A stretch of 64,000 bases of DNA, taken from the NCBI RefSeq assembly GCF_030814135.1, contig NZ_JAUSUQ010000004.1, positions 124,001 through 188,000 on the forward strand, given 5' to 3'. Shown piece by piece: positions 26,183-37,426 of this stretch. The first letter of the stretch is position 1; each line of letters starts with the position of its first letter. Both the position numbers and the translations under genes were made by a program. Origin of the DNA: Caldalkalibacillus uzonensis. GTDB taxonomy: Bacteria; Bacillota; Bacilli; Caldalkalibacillales; Caldalkalibacillaceae. The notes under the pieces were generated by a model, which searched no databases, was not told the DNA's origin, and saw nothing but the letters and a program-made list of their open reading frames with translations.

Positions 26183-28117
26183 TTAATATTCCCTAATCCA
26201 GACCAGCATCTCACCTGCATCACGGTTACTCCAGGCATAATAGGGTATGGCTTTGATCTCTATCGGCACTTTGCTCACCGCTTGCGGGGAGTACAGTTCA
26301 TCACCAATACCTTCCATATCTGTTCGCACACCCCATCCTTTAATGACATATACCCCTTCAAGCAGTGTTGCATCAAATTGCCCGGCCAGTTTAGCCGCCT
26401 CAGGCAGGACGATATCTTGAAGATTTTGGCCATTGTCTGCTTCCTCAAGGCAAAAAACCACCGGCCCCCGCTGCAGGGCCACCTTGCCGGCATTGGCCCT
26501 GACTTCAGGGTGTGCTCTCATACGCTGAATCTCCATGGCAAAAAACACTTCAAGGCTATCTCCCGGTTGCCACATTCGCTCAATGTATAGATACCCCTTG
26601 GCTGTCTTCCCTTGGGTCTGGAGCTTTTCACCGTTAATTTTAACCTCGGTCCGGGCAGACCAGGCGGGAAGGCGCAGCGCCAAAGTCCATTTTAAGGGCT
26701 TGTTCTGACTAATCACCAGTTTCACCTGGCCATCCCATGGGAATCCTGAACTTTGCACCAGCTTCACCCGTTCCCCGTTTATTTCTGCCTCCGCTTCACT
26801 GCTGATATATTGATGAACAAATATTTGCTTCAGGGGCTCACATTGTGAATAGAGGTATTGTCCTAAAGAGGCGAGCAGCCTGGCAATATTAGGCGGGCAG
26901 CAGGCACAACCGAACCATGGTTGTCGGGTGATTTTAACACTCTTCATGTCATGGCGGTGATTGGCGGTGGCCGGCCACACTTCCAAAGGATTGACATAAA
27001 AGTAGCTTTTTCCGTCCAGAGAAATGCCGCTTAAGATACCATTATACAGTGCCCGCTCGATCACATCGGCATATTGGCTGTCAGCTTCGATTTGGAGCAT
27101 CCGGTGGGCCCAAAATACTAAACCAATGGCAGCGCAAGTTTCGGCATAAGATCGGTCATTAGGCAGATCATAATCAACGGTAAACCTTTCCAAATAGTGG
27201 GATGAACCAATGCCTCCAGTAATATACATTCTTTTTCGGGTCACGTTGTTCCACAGCGTCTTGCATACGTCAAACAATCGTTGATCACCATATTCTGCAG
27301 CAAGATCGGCCATGGCGCTAAAGAGATAGACTGCTCTGACCGCGTGTCCCTCCGCCGTTTTTTGCTGCCTTACTGGAAGATGGGCTTGATAATATTCATG
27401 GCTAATGAACCATTCCTTCTCTCCTCTTCGCTCAGCTTCTTGGTCGAAAAAGTGCGGCTGCCTGCCCCTTTCCTCCACAAAGTATTTGCTGAGTTCCAAA
27501 TACTTCCGCTGTCCCGTAGCTTTATACAACTTAACCAAGGCCAGTTCAATTTCCGGATGGCCGTCATATCCGCGTATTTTTCCTGGTTCAGTGCCAAAGA
27601 CAGAAGCAATGTAATCGGCATAACGGCAGATGATGTCCAAAAATTTTCTTTTACCCGTAGCCTCATCATACGCCACGGCCGCTTCGATCAAGTGGCCTGC
27701 ACAGTATAGCTCGTGGTCATCTCTCAAATTAGTCCATCTGCCCTCTGGCTTTTTCACGGTGAAATAAGTATTAAGATACCCATCCGGCTGTTGGGCCCGC
27801 TCTAATAAATCGATCACTTCATCGGCCAGTTTCTCTAAATCTTCATCCCTTTGATGAACCAAAACATAAGCCACGGCTTCCAGCCATTTGGCCAGGTCAC
27901 TATCTTGGAAAACCATGCCATAAAATTGGCCTTCAGTTTCTCCGGCTGCAATTCGAAAGTTTTCAATGGTATGACTCTTCTCTGCTCCAGGGATATTATC
28001 GTTCAAGGCATCCCATTGGTAGGGAATAACCGTCTCTCGCACCACACGCTGCCGCTTGGACCAGAATGAATCATTGATCTGTACATCCTTTAATGAAATG
28101 GGTTTCATGTGTTTCAT
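26183..28117 (-). CDS. Beta-L-arabinofuranosidase, GH127
   Basis: A 644-residue cytoplasmic glycosidase (no signal peptide) of the former DUF1680 family. It has an (alpha/alpha)6 barrel in the first two-thirds, with FRIAAGETEGQFYGMVFQDS, YLNTYFTVKKPEGRWTNLRD, HELYCAGHLIEAAVAY and AGHAVRAVYLFSAMADLA-type motifs, then beta domains. The catalytic and zinc-binding cysteines lie in WFGCACCPPNIARLLASLG (about 400-418), with the partner Glu in the TCAAIGLVFW region. The family removes beta-1,2-linked L-arabinofuranose, as from arabino-oligosaccharides and plant glycoproteins. AAGGAAAG precedes ATG 28117. It lies downstream of a CUT1 importer, probably in its operon. Confidence 0.92.
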   Translation of the reverse strand: MKHMKPISLKDVQINDSFWSKRQRVVRETVIPYQWDALNDNIPGAEKSHTIENFRIAAGETEGQFYGMVFQDSDLAKWLEAVAYVLVHQRDEDLEKLADEVIDLLERAQQPDGYLNTYFTVKKPEGRWTNLRDDHELYCAGHLIEAAVAYDEATGKRKFLDIICRYADYIASVFGTEPGKIRGYDGHPEIELALVKLYKATGQRKYLELSKYFVEERGRQPHFFDQEAERRGEKEWFISHEYYQAHLPVRQQKTAEGHAVRAVYLFSAMADLAAEYGDQRLFDVCKTLWNNVTRKRMYITGGIGSSHYLERFTVDYDLPNDRSYAETCAAIGLVFWAHRMLQIEADSQYADVIERALYNGILSGISLDGKSYFYVNPLEVWPATANHRHDMKSVKITRQPWFGCACCPPNIARLLASLGQYLYSQCEPLKQIFVHQYISSEAEAEINGERVKLVQSSGFPWDGQVKLVISQNKPLKWTLALRLPAWSARTEVKINGEKLQTQGKTAKGYLYIERMWQPGDSLEVFFAMEIQRMRAHPEVRANAGKVALQRGPVVFCLEEADNGQNLQDIVLPEAAKLAGQFDATLLEGVYVIKGWGVRTDMEGIGDELYSPQAVSKVPIEIKAIPYYAWSNRDAGEMLVWIREY

Positions 28118-28163
28118 ACAGACTTTCCTTTCTTACATGCTTTAGTTTCCTAATTTAAAATTA

Positions 28164-29006
28164 TTATCCTTTGATGCTCCCTGCAGCTAGACCTGAGACA
28201 AAATATCTCTGAAAGATAAAAAAGAGAATAATAATAGGGATAATGCTTAATACGGATCCAGAAATCAGCAAGTCATAATTGTTTCCGTACGGTGTTAATA
28301 ACGTCGCCAAACCAACAGGCAAGGTAAACAGATCATTGGAACGGATCACAATTAATGGCCATAAGAAGTTATTCCAACTGAACAAACCAGTTAAAATGGC
28401 CATGGCCGCATAAGCCGGCAACATAAGAGGGGCCATGATCCTGAAAAAAATCCCGTATTCTGTACATCCATCTATTCTGGCTGAATCCAACAATTCCTTA
28501 GGCAAACCTAAGGCAAATTGTCTGAAAAAAAACACAGCGACAGGAGAGACGATCATCGGCAACATAATCCCAAAATAAGTGTTAATCAGTTGTAAGGATA
28601 CCATAAGCCGATAAAGGGGCAACATAAGTATTTCAAATGGAATCATCAGCGAAAACAATACCAAAACAAAAAGAACATACCTTCCGGCAAAGTTATAGAT
28701 GGCCATGGCATAGCCGACCAGCGATGAAAAAAACAGCGACAAGACGATGACTAAACCGGTAATGATCATGCTATTTAAATACCAGCGCAGGTAGACCTGG
28801 CCATCAGTAAAAATATAAACATAGTTTTTGAAACTCATATTATCTAAACTAAAGGAGAGATTAAGCCCATGCCTCATAAGTTCCGTTGAAGGCTTGAAAG
28901 ACGACAAAGTAATAAGCAACAATGGAAAAATTGCAAAAATAGCCAATACAATGAAGAAGAAAATTAATATAGCTGAAACAAGTTTTTGTTTTGCCTGTAA
29001 GTTCAT
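28164..29006 (-). CDS. CUT1 sugar ABC permease, MalG/AraQ-like
   Basis: A 280-residue permease: six membrane segments, EAA-region LLDSARIDGCTEYGIFFRIM followed by APLMLPAYAAMA, and C-terminal AGSIKG. ATG 29006 has GGGAGG upstream; the longer frame to 29033 overlaps the MalF-like gene and lacks a ribosome site. It forms an importer with the permease and binding protein upstream. Position among GH127, GH51 and ara genes suggests arabinose-containing oligosaccharides, comparable to AraNPQ of Bacillus subtilis. There is no ATPase in the operon. Confidence 0.9.
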   Translation of the reverse strand: MNLQAKQKLVSAILIFFFIVLAIFAIFPLLLITLSSFKPSTELMRHGLNLSFSLDNMSFKNYVYIFTDGQVYLRWYLNSMIITGLVIVLSLFFSSLVGYAMAIYNFAGRYVLFVLVLFSLMIPFEILMLPLYRLMVSLQLINTYFGIMLPMIVSPVAVFFFRQFALGLPKELLDSARIDGCTEYGIFFRIMAPLMLPAYAAMAILTGLFSWNNFLWPLIVIRSNDLFTLPVGLATLLTPYGNNYDLLISGSVLSIIPIIILFFIFQRYFVSGLAAGSIKG

Positions 29007-29010
29007 AGAT

Positions 29011-29949
29011 TTAATCCTCCCTTTTAAAAGCACCTATAAACCACAAGTAAATAAGTGAGGTAATTAATATAATGAATAGTAAAACATTTCCCACAGCAGC
29101 ACCATACCCCATGTTATTGGTCTGGATCCCTTGCTCATAAATATAGAGGGCTACAGTCAAACCTATATCTCCAGGGGAGTTAGTTTGCCAGTACACAAAA
29201 CTTTCTTCAAACATACGAAACCCGGCGATAATACTAATAGTCGTTACATAAATCGTGATCGGTTTAAGGTGGGGAAGAGTGACATAGCGAAACTTTTGGA
29301 TAGCCCCTGCTCCGTCAATTTCAGCTGCTTCATACAGATCTTTAGGTATATTCTGTAAACCAGCCAAAAAGTAAAGAGTATTTACACCCATCCATCTCCA
29401 AAAGGCAAGAATAACCATTAAAAACATGCCAGTACCTGCTCCAAAACGCCATTCAACTGGTCCCACTCCAATGACGCCTAAGATTTGGTTAGCAAAGGAT
29501 TGCTCAGTCTCACCAAACATCAATCGGAAAATAACACCTGCAACGATTACAGATGTTAAGGCTGGTATAAAAATGGCCGCTCTAAAAATATCCTTCAAAT
29601 ACATGAGTTTCGAATTTAACCAGACGGCGAACAACATAGGAAGGGGAATAAGTAATACCAATGTCCAAAATGTATACTGGGCAGAATTGGCCAAAGCTTT
29701 ATAAAATCTCGAATCAACAAGTAGCCTTTCGTAGTTAGCCAATCCAATAAACTGCACTTGACCTGGCAATATTTGTTGGAAACTCATAATAAAGGCTTGA
29801 ATAAATGGATACCCATATAACAATACGAATAAAATGACAAAAGGGAGTACAAATATATATGGGGCTATCTTTTGCGAATATAATATAGAACGTGTTATTC
29901 GGTTCATATTCTTATTTTTAGGGGCAACTTTGCCATACTCAACTTCCAT
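29011..29949 (-). CDS. CUT1 sugar ABC permease, MalF/AraP-like
   Basis: A 312-residue permease with a polar N-terminal extension of about 30 residues, six membrane segments and EAA loop LYEAAEIDGAGAIQKFRYVT followed by LPHLKPITIYV. WQTNSPGDIGLTVALYIYEQ replaces the usual TGGGP stretch. ATG 29949 has GGAGG eight bases upstream; the TTG five codons earlier lies inside that ribosome site. It ends four bases before the MalG-like start. Confidence 0.9.
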   Translation of the reverse strand: MEVEYGKVAPKNKNMNRITRSILYSQKIAPYIFVLPFVILFVLLYGYPFIQAFIMSFQQILPGQVQFIGLANYERLLVDSRFYKALANSAQYTFWTLVLLIPLPMLFAVWLNSKLMYLKDIFRAAIFIPALTSVIVAGVIFRLMFGETEQSFANQILGVIGVGPVEWRFGAGTGMFLMVILAFWRWMGVNTLYFLAGLQNIPKDLYEAAEIDGAGAIQKFRYVTLPHLKPITIYVTTISIIAGFRMFEESFVYWQTNSPGDIGLTVALYIYEQGIQTNNMGYGAAVGNVLLFIILITSLIYLWFIGAFKRED

Positions 29950-29976
29950 AGTTATGACCTCCAATTTTTAAAATCT

Positions 29977-29999
29977 AAGGGGAGAAGATCTCTCCCCTT
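29977..29999 (-). terminator. Intercistronic hairpin after the binding-protein gene
   Basis: A 9-bp stem (AAGGGGAGA with TCTCCCCTT) and 5-base loop lie between the binding-protein stop and the permease start, in the same relative place as hairpins in the other transporter operons of this window. Confidence 0.7.
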
Positions 30000-30031
30000 T
30001 ACATACTACTCCAACTATTAAGCGCTTACAT

Positions 30032-31351
30032 TTAACGGAACTGATTAGCCAGTTCTGTCAGTGCTTCTTCAGGTGTCTGATTTTGTTCACGCAATACGTT
30101 GTGCAGTACATTTGATGTAATCAAACTATTCACTTCTGGTGTATTTGGTGTGATGTTAACTGGGTAAATCTCTTCCCTAATTTCAAGAAGTACATCGAAG
30201 ATGTTATCACCGAAGTATTGGTAATATTTATTATCTTCCCTTAACTCTGGAGAATCCCATACATCCCATCTGGGTGGATCAAAACCAAGCACTTGCCATA
30301 ACTTAATGTTCCCTTCCGAAGTTGCCTTAGCAAAAGCAAGAAATTCCTTGGCTAACTCTGGATGTTCTGTCTGATTCGTCACCACTGTTCCTGTTCCACC
30401 CATTCCGGCTGAACGATAACCCCCTGGTTCCCAAGCCGGCAAGGGATAAATCTTCATTTTCCCTTCGAGGTCAGGCATGTAATCCAAGAATCTGCCCATG
30501 TACCACATAGGCATCAGAACAGCTGCAGCACCTTCATCATTCATAAAGGCATAGTATTCTTCAGCATGATGTCCTCCACCAGGAGTAAGTTGGGCAATGT
30601 TATTTACATGCACTAAATCATGTAAAAACTGTAATACTTCAATTGCATCCTGACTATCTACAGTGATGTTACCTTCTTCATCAAAAAAGTCTGTTTGGCG
30701 TTGTGTCAACATAGACCAGTAGCCCATAATTTCACCTGTTTCTACTGTTAACATAGGCTTTCCAGTTCTTTCAACCACTTGCTTGCCTGCTTCTACAAAA
30801 TCATCCCACGTCTCAATGTCTGCTGGGTCAATCCCTGCTTCATTCATAATATCCATATTGTAATACATTACTGTGGCACCAACATGGGTAGGCATCCCAT
30901 AGTAATTGCCATTGGCTGCATAGATATCTAGTCTTGATTGTACAAAGTTTTCTATTACAGGTTCGAGCACATCATTGAGTGGAAGAAGTTGAACATCACC
31001 TTGTAAGTAATTAGAAAACCGACTGATTTCAATATCTGCTAAATCGGGAGCACCCGTTCCTGACTGTAAAGCAAGTAACAAGTTATTATGCATGTTATCA
31101 TAGGGATAAGCTTGGGCTATTAGTCTGATTTGGCGGTCTGGATATTCTTCGTTCCATCGTAATACCGCATCTTCAAAGAAATCGATATGCAACCCTTGAA
31201 ATGTCCAAAATGTTAACTCAACTGCATCGTCACTTTCAGATCCGATAATTTCAGTATCTCCCTCATTTGTGGTTTCCCCGCCTCCACCACAAGCCGATAA
31301 CAGTAGTACCATCACAAGGATGGCAAATAACAGAGAATATTTTTTTAGCAT
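30032..31351 (-). CDS. CUT1 extracellular solute-binding lipoprotein, AraN-like
   Basis: A 439-residue binding protein. The signal MLKKYSLLFAILVMVLLL ends in lipobox LLSACG, then an acidic linker. Family-1 features include VELTFWTFQGLHIDFFEDAV, GAPDLADIEISRFSNYL and EGAAAVLMPMWYMGRFLDY. ATG 31351 has GGGGGG six bases upstream and gives a normal lipoprotein signal; the frame to 31372 does not. It is the first gene of the importer operon. A 434-base AT-rich region separates it from the divergent ArsR-type regulator gene, which is the obvious candidate to control it. Confidence 0.9.
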   Translation of the reverse strand: MLKKYSLLFAILVMVLLLSACGGGGETTNEGDTEIIGSESDDAVELTFWTFQGLHIDFFEDAVLRWNEEYPDRQIRLIAQAYPYDNMHNNLLLALQSGTGAPDLADIEISRFSNYLQGDVQLLPLNDVLEPVIENFVQSRLDIYAANGNYYGMPTHVGATVMYYNMDIMNEAGIDPADIETWDDFVEAGKQVVERTGKPMLTVETGEIMGYWSMLTQRQTDFFDEEGNITVDSQDAIEVLQFLHDLVHVNNIAQLTPGGGHHAEEYYAFMNDEGAAAVLMPMWYMGRFLDYMPDLEGKMKIYPLPAWEPGGYRSAGMGGTGTVVTNQTEHPELAKEFLAFAKATSEGNIKLWQVLGFDPPRWDVWDSPELREDNKYYQYFGDNIFDVLLEIREEIYPVNITPNTPEVNSLITSNVLHNVLREQNQTPEEALTELANQFR

Positions 31352-31785
31352 GTTAAGCCCCCCTTTTCTCAAGAATAATTGTTACATACAAATTGTAGAT
31401 TTTTAAGAAAATACTTTCCTTTGATTCTAATTCAAGTGCTGACCCACTTCATGTTTCCTCATAATTTTTTGACCCTCGCTCACTCCTTTCAGAACTATAA
31501 ATCTACTTCTAACTTTGGCTTATGTTTGTAGTTTATCTGAAATTTATTATATATTCAGTATTTTTAGTTGTCAATACAAATTTAGTTAATTTATTTATTT
31601 TGTATTTACATTTTCTTTAAGTTCAACTTTAAATTCAATTGTATAAAAAAGAAAGTTTGCTTTTTACTATTTCTTAAAGGTGTTTCAATATCATTATCCA
31701 CAGGTTGTATTTTCAACCCTAGTTTCGTATCCTTATTAATAAATACATTAATTAAATCACAAATAATAAAGATAGGAGACTTAGT
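31352..31785. promoter_or_regulatory. Divergent AT-rich promoter region
   Basis: No gene is seen. The region must hold the promoters of the binding-protein gene (minus) and the ArsR-type gene (plus). The most noticeable element is an inverted repeat around 31574-31606, with ATACAAA on one side and TTTGTAT on the other, set in A/T-rich sequence. It is a candidate operator for the ArsR-type protein, but the base composition makes chance palindromes likely. Confidence 0.4.
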
Positions 31786-32730
31786 GTGATGAAAGTGGAC
31801 ATTTCTGAACAATCATTGCCTGTTTTTGAGGCATTAGCCAGCCAAATCAGGCTAAAAGTGATACACCTTCTGGCTGAACAGCCCATGAATATCCGGGAAT
31901 TAGCTCAAGCAGTGGGCTTAAGCAACGCGATTATGACCATGCATGTCAAAAAGCTGGAGAAAGCGGGCATTATCGAATCTAAAATGATCCCGGGCAAAGC
32001 AGGTTTACAGAAATTATGCTTTCTTAATGTAGACAAAATCGAAATTATATTTCCATCAAAACAAGAAAACAAAAGAGAATTTCACCAAGTTGATGTCTCT
32101 GTCGGCCATTTTACAGATTTTAATATCAAGCCGACCTGCGGGTTGGCGACACCTGAGAAAATCATTGGTGAATTTGACGATCCCCGTTACTTTCTCGATC
32201 CAGAAAGGGTTAACGCCAAGATCTTATGGTTTGGGCAAGGTTATATTGAATACAAGGTGCCTAACTTCCTTTTGGCCAGCCAGGAACCGGAGGAACTTGA
32301 GATCTCGCTGGAATTATCTTCGGAAGCACCGTTTACCAATAACAATTGGCCCTCAGATATTGCCTTTTATTTAAACGGTGTCCATTTGGGCACTTGGACC
32401 AGCCCAGGAGATTTCGGGGACAAACGGGGCAAATACACACCTGAATGGTGGCCCAGCGTGGTGAATCAGTATGGCCTGCTCAAACACCTGCGCATTACAG
32501 AGAAGGGCACTTACATGGACGGCATCAAATTATCTGAAGTCACCCTTCTTGATATTGGGATCCGCGAGACACAGTGGACCTTTCGCATCGCCGTTCATGA
32601 GGATGCCCAGCATGTCGGTGGCGTGACCATCTATGGAACCGGCTTCGGCAACTATAACCAGGATATTATCTTCCGCCTCTATTACTCCCCCGTCCCCCAG
32701 CCTGTTGAGAATGGGACAACAAACTCATAA
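31786..32730 (+). CDS. ArsR-type winged-helix regulator with large C-terminal sensor-like domain
   Basis: A 314-residue protein. Residues about 8-80 form an ArsR-type winged helix (FEALASQIRLKVIHLLAEQP, NIRELAQAVGLSNAIMTMHV). No metal-binding Cys/His pattern is present in it. A roughly 230-residue C-terminal domain follows, rich in beta-strand-like and aromatic stretches (KILWFGQGYIEYKVPNF, FYLNGVHLGTWTSPGDFGDK, YTPEWWPSVVNQYGLLKHLR). This suggests a beta-sandwich that might bind sugar, though the fold is inferred. GTG 31786 or ATG 31789 are both possible behind AGGAG. It is divergent from the arabinoside importer and convergent with araM, overlapping it by six bases. A one-component arabinan or arabinoside sensor is a reasonable guess. 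Confidence 0.75.
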   Translation: MMKVDISEQSLPVFEALASQIRLKVIHLLAEQPMNIRELAQAVGLSNAIMTMHVKKLEKAGIIESKMIPGKAGLQKLCFLNVDKIEIIFPSKQENKREFHQVDVSVGHFTDFNIKPTCGLATPEKIIGEFDDPRYFLDPERVNAKILWFGQGYIEYKVPNFLLASQEPEELEISLELSSEAPFTNNNWPSDIAFYLNGVHLGTWTSPGDFGDKRGKYTPEWWPSVVNQYGLLKHLRITEKGTYMDGIKLSEVTLLDIGIRETQWTFRIAVHEDAQHVGGVTIYGTGFGNYNQDIIFRLYYSPVPQPVENGTTNS

Positions 32731-33963
32731 GCCTCCTTGCTCCTTTTCCTTCTTGACAGCGACACAGCCGTGATTAACCTCAATCTGCGGCTGTGTCGTC
32801 ATATCTTGTACAACTTCTGCCAATAAACGGGGATGATGGTCCCGAATGTACCTTAGTCCTGTCATTCTTGGCCTTAAATCTGGCGCAGCTTTTAAAGTCT
32901 GAACCATGTTCTTCCTTTCAATGCCAAGTTCTTCGGGCGTGCTGGGGCCGCCGACGGTTTTTAGCCACCTGGCCAATTGTGTTGGTTCCGGAAGCTTCAA
33001 ATAGTCACTAAACGGTTCTCTGCGTTCTATGTGGGCCAATGTGCGATATAAACTTGAGATGATCACCGCAGCTACCCCCACCTTGGCACCATGTAACCGC
33101 TGTGGTCGACCGGCCCTAAGATGTTCCATTTCCCACATATGGGACAAATGGTGTTCCCCTCCGGAGGCCGGCCGTGAATGTCCCACTAACAGCATGGACA
33201 ATCCCGATTTGATGAGGGCCTCCATTAAAATCCGCAGTCCCTCTTTACTGCCTGACGCAATCTCATCCACATGTTGGATGCACATCAACAGGGATTCTTC
33301 TGTCAGACGGAAAGCAAGGGGACAGAATGGCTCATTGGCCATTGCTTTGGAGAAGCGCCAATCGGCTAAAGATGTCCATTTACCCAGCATATCTCCAAAA
33401 CCTGCCGCTGTCATATCCCGGGGAGACTGTTCCAATATGTCTAAATCTGCAAAAATGGCCAGAGGGGAAATGGCTTTTACCGTTTGTTTCACTTGATTAA
33501 TCATCAAAGGGGCTCCAGCGGATGTAAAGCCATCCACTGAAGCCGCAGTGGGGATTGACAGAAAAGGCTTACCCGTTTTTGCGCAGACAAAACGCACAAT
33601 GTCATGAATGGTGCCGGAACCTACAGCTAAAAGCAGCTCCGTTTCGTTTGTCACGCTCAGCAAGAGTTGAACCACAGCGCATTCATCTGCTACCACATCA
33701 CCGTGTTTATTTTCAGGAAGCAGACATTGTTGAACCTGAAAGTTAGCTTTTTGGAGCAAATGACGCAACTCTTCTCCAGCAGCCTGATCAGTATTCCGGT
33801 CAGCTACCACGCAAACAGTATTTAGGCCTTTGGCGCCGATATAACCGGGGACGAGGCGAATAGCCCCTGAGGCAATGGTGCCATCCAGCGTAATCTGGGC
33901 ATGGTGGTGCCCGCAGCTGCACGATTGTGCCTGTGAATTAATCTTGGCGATAAAGGAAAGCAT
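32725..33963 (-). CDS. araM: AraM/EgsA-type sn-glycerol-1-phosphate dehydrogenase
   Basis: A 412-residue iron-containing-alcohol-dehydrogenase-like protein. NAD site: LLLAVGSGTIHDIVRF and LSIPTAASVDGFTSAGAPLM. Metal ligands: Asp in AAGFGDMLGKWTSLADW and His residues in RPASGGEHHLSHMWEME. This pattern identifies AraM, which in Bacillus subtilis makes sn-glycerol-1-phosphate for heptaprenylglyceryl phosphate. The N-terminal SCSCGHHHAQ adds a Cys/His-rich patch. AGAGGGAG precedes the ATG. As in the Bacillus subtilis ara operon it is grouped with arabinose and arabinofuranosidase genes, though it has no known step in arabinose breakdown. It follows the GH51 gene abfA by 66 bases. Confidence 0.9.
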   Translation of the reverse strand: MLSFIAKINSQAQSCSCGHHHAQITLDGTIASGAIRLVPGYIGAKGLNTVCVVADRNTDQAAGEELRHLLQKANFQVQQCLLPENKHGDVVADECAVVQLLLSVTNETELLLAVGSGTIHDIVRFVCAKTGKPFLSIPTAASVDGFTSAGAPLMINQVKQTVKAISPLAIFADLDILEQSPRDMTAAGFGDMLGKWTSLADWRFSKAMANEPFCPLAFRLTEESLLMCIQHVDEIASGSKEGLRILMEALIKSGLSMLLVGHSRPASGGEHHLSHMWEMEHLRAGRPQRLHGAKVGVAAVIISSLYRTLAHIERREPFSDYLKLPEPTQLARWLKTVGGPSTPEELGIERKNMVQTLKAAPDLRPRMTGLRYIRDHHPRLLAEVVQDMTTQPQIEVNHGCVAVKKEKEQGGL

Positions 33964-34029
33964 GCCTTTCCTCTCCCTCTGCAGGAATTTAGGATTGGGA
34001 TCAGCTTTTTAACCACTTCTACTGGCAAG

Positions 34030-35586
<1,557 letters not shown>

Positions 35587-35650
35587 TTATTGTATTACAT
35601 ATCTATTAACATCATTTCCATAAGAAACGGTTTTCCCTTGGCGTGCCAGC

Positions 35651-37153
35651 TTATTGTTCCTGTTTCAGATTTAATTCAAGAACCGTTACTGACATTGGCG
35701 AAAGCATGGCTTCAATCCCCTGGTCAGTGACGGTATAACGCCGGTACTCCGTTGGCTCAACAGCGTCAGGCTCTTCGAATGTGTTATGGGCCCGCATATC
35801 TTGGGCGGTTAATTCTACTCCTTTCACCTCAAAATGAGCCGAGTCCGAACCACGTAACTGAATGTGAACCTTTGCGCTTGATTCATGACTGAGGTTGCAT
35901 AAACTGATATGAATAAGACCTATCTCGTCTTTGGACGCAGATACCGAGATTTGCGGCAGAAGTTCACCGCCGTGTTCATAATTGGCACTGGTAAGATAGG
36001 TATCCAACAGCCAGGCGTCTTGGTGAACTTGATACATGTCAAACACATGGTAAGTGGGGGTGAGAATCATCTTTTCCCCATCTGTCAGCATCACTGACTG
36101 AAGAACATTAACCAGTTGGGCAAGATTAGCCATATGCACCCTATCACAGTGGTGATTGAAAATATTAAACGTAACGCCAGCCACTAGTGCGTCACGAATG
36201 GTGTTTTGCTGATAGAGAAACCCTGGGTTTGTCCCCGGTTCCACATCATACCAGGTGCCCCACTCATCAACAATGAGGCCGATTCTTTTCTCTGGGTCAT
36301 ACTTATCCATGATGTTGGTGTGCTTCGTGATCAATTCTTCCATCCTCAGTGCTTTTTTCAAAGTGACAAACCATTCTTTTTCATCAAAGTCTGTTGCTGA
36401 TCCTTTTCCGGTCCACCAGTCTCCAGGGACCGTATAATAATGCAGGCTGATGCCGTCCATCCACTGATGCGCTTCACGCATCACCGTTTCCATCCACTCA
36501 TAATCGTCAGTATTGGGGCCACAAGCAATCTTGTAAAGGCGATTATCCCCATAGTTACGCACATAGGTTTGGTATCTCCGGTAAAGGTCAGCATAATATT
36601 GGGGATGCATGTGCCCTCCGCAACCCCAATTTTCATTGCCTATGCCAAAGTATTTCAGGCGCCACGGTTTTTCCCTGCCATTCTCCCTGCGCCAGTCGGC
36701 CATGGAAGATGTGCCATCAAAGGTGATGTATTCTATCCACTCCGACATTTCCTGGACAGTCCCGCTGCCAACATTGCCGGATATATAGGGCTCACAACCG
36801 ATCATTTCGCAAAGCAACATAAACTCGTGTGTGCCAAAGTGATTATTTTCCACAACACCTCCCCAGTGGGTGTTGATCATTTTCTTTCTCCTTTCCCTGG
36901 GCCCCACCCCATCCTTCCAATGGTACTCATCGGCAAAACAGCCACCCGGCCATCTTAAAACAGGGACTTTTATTTTTTTCAACGCCTCAACAACATCCTG
37001 CCGGATGCCGTATGTATTGGGAATGTGAGAGTCTTCACCAACCCAAATGCCTTCATAGATACAGCGTCCCAAATGTTCAGCAAAATGTCCGTAAATATAC
37101 CGGCTGATTTTACCCTTGGTGATATCCGTATTGATCACCACCTGGTTTTCCAT
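35651..37153 (-). CDS. abf2: Alpha-L-arabinofuranosidase, GH51 (Abf2/Xsa type)
   Basis: A 500-residue GH51 enzyme of a second subtype. [20 protein letters not shown] and [20 protein letters not shown] are diagnostic. The acid/base Glu is in [20 protein letters not shown] (about 173) and the nucleophile in [20 protein letters not shown] (about 294). No signal peptide is present. ATG 37153 has GGGAGG eight bases upstream; an in-frame GTG overlaps that site. Bacillus subtilis also has two GH51 enzymes, one better on branched arabinan and the other on linear or xylan oligomers, so division of labour with AbfA is likely. It has its own 273-base upstream region. Confidence 0.95.
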   Translation of the reverse strand: MENQVVINTDITKGKISRYIYGHFAEHLGRCIYEGIWVGEDSHIPNTYGIRQDVVEALKKIKVPVLRWPGGCFADEYHWKDGVGPRERRKKMINTHWGGVVENNHFGTHEFMLLCEMIGCEPYISGNVGSGTVQEMSEWIEYITFDGTSSMADWRRENGREKPWRLKYFGIGNENWGCGGHMHPQYYADLYRRYQTYVRNYGDNRLYKIACGPNTDDYEWMETVMREAHQWMDGISLHYYTVPGDWWTGKGSATDFDEKEWFVTLKKALRMEELITKHTNIMDKYDPEKRIGLIVDEWGTWYDVEPGTNPGFLYQQNTIRDALVAGVTFNIFNHHCDRVHMANLAQLVNVLQSVMLTDGEKMILTPTYHVFDMYQVHQDAWLLDTYLTSANYEHGGELLPQISVSASKDEIGLIHISLCNLSHESSAKVHIQLRGSDSAHFEVKGVELTAQDMRAHNTFEEPDAVEPTEYRRYTVTDQGIEAMLSPMSVTVLELNLKQEQ

Positions 37154-37336
37154 CTGCTGCACCTCCCAATCAAATCTTAATGCTTGTATAATATATGCAA
37201 TTTTTATAAATAATTGAAAAATTAGTCCCTTTTGTTTAGTGATTAATATATATATTAATTATTAATGCCTTATGTTTATATTAACGCAATACTGTCTTTA
37301 ACGTCAACTATTTTTTGAATATTCAATGCTAACAGA

Positions 37337-37373
37337 ATGGGGTGCCGGCAGTGTAAACCACCGTCACCCCATA
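37337..37373 (-). terminator. Possible terminator after the MATE gene
   Basis: Arms ATGGGGTG and CACCCCAT enclose 21 bases that can partly pair further (CGG with CCG). There is no good T-run, so it is only a possible terminator for the gene ending at 37427. Confidence 0.4.
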
Positions 37374-37426
37374 TGAAAATAGCAAACATTTGCCACTCGT
37401 CGAGTATCCAATTACGGGTAACATAC

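Noticed and set aside
26132-26590. Plus-strand frame of 152 codons near the GH127 end
   Set aside because: It is antisense to the conserved C-terminal part of the GH127 gene, with no ribosome site or recognisable domain.
30010-30030. AAGCGCTTACA as a cre site after the arabinoside binding-protein gene
   Set aside because: It has two mismatches at fixed consensus positions and lies downstream of the gene, not near a promoter.
33029-33496. Plus-strand frame of 155 codons
   Set aside because: It lies opposite the metal-binding region of araM and has no coding features of its own.
35620-35640. GAAACGGTTTTC-like sequence before abfA as a cre site
   Set aside because: The central CG is offset relative to the conserved flanks in both orientations, so the fit is poor.
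36440-36958. Plus-strand frame of 172 codons
   Set aside because: It is antisense to the catalytic barrel of the second GH51 gene; long shadow frames are common opposite such sequence.
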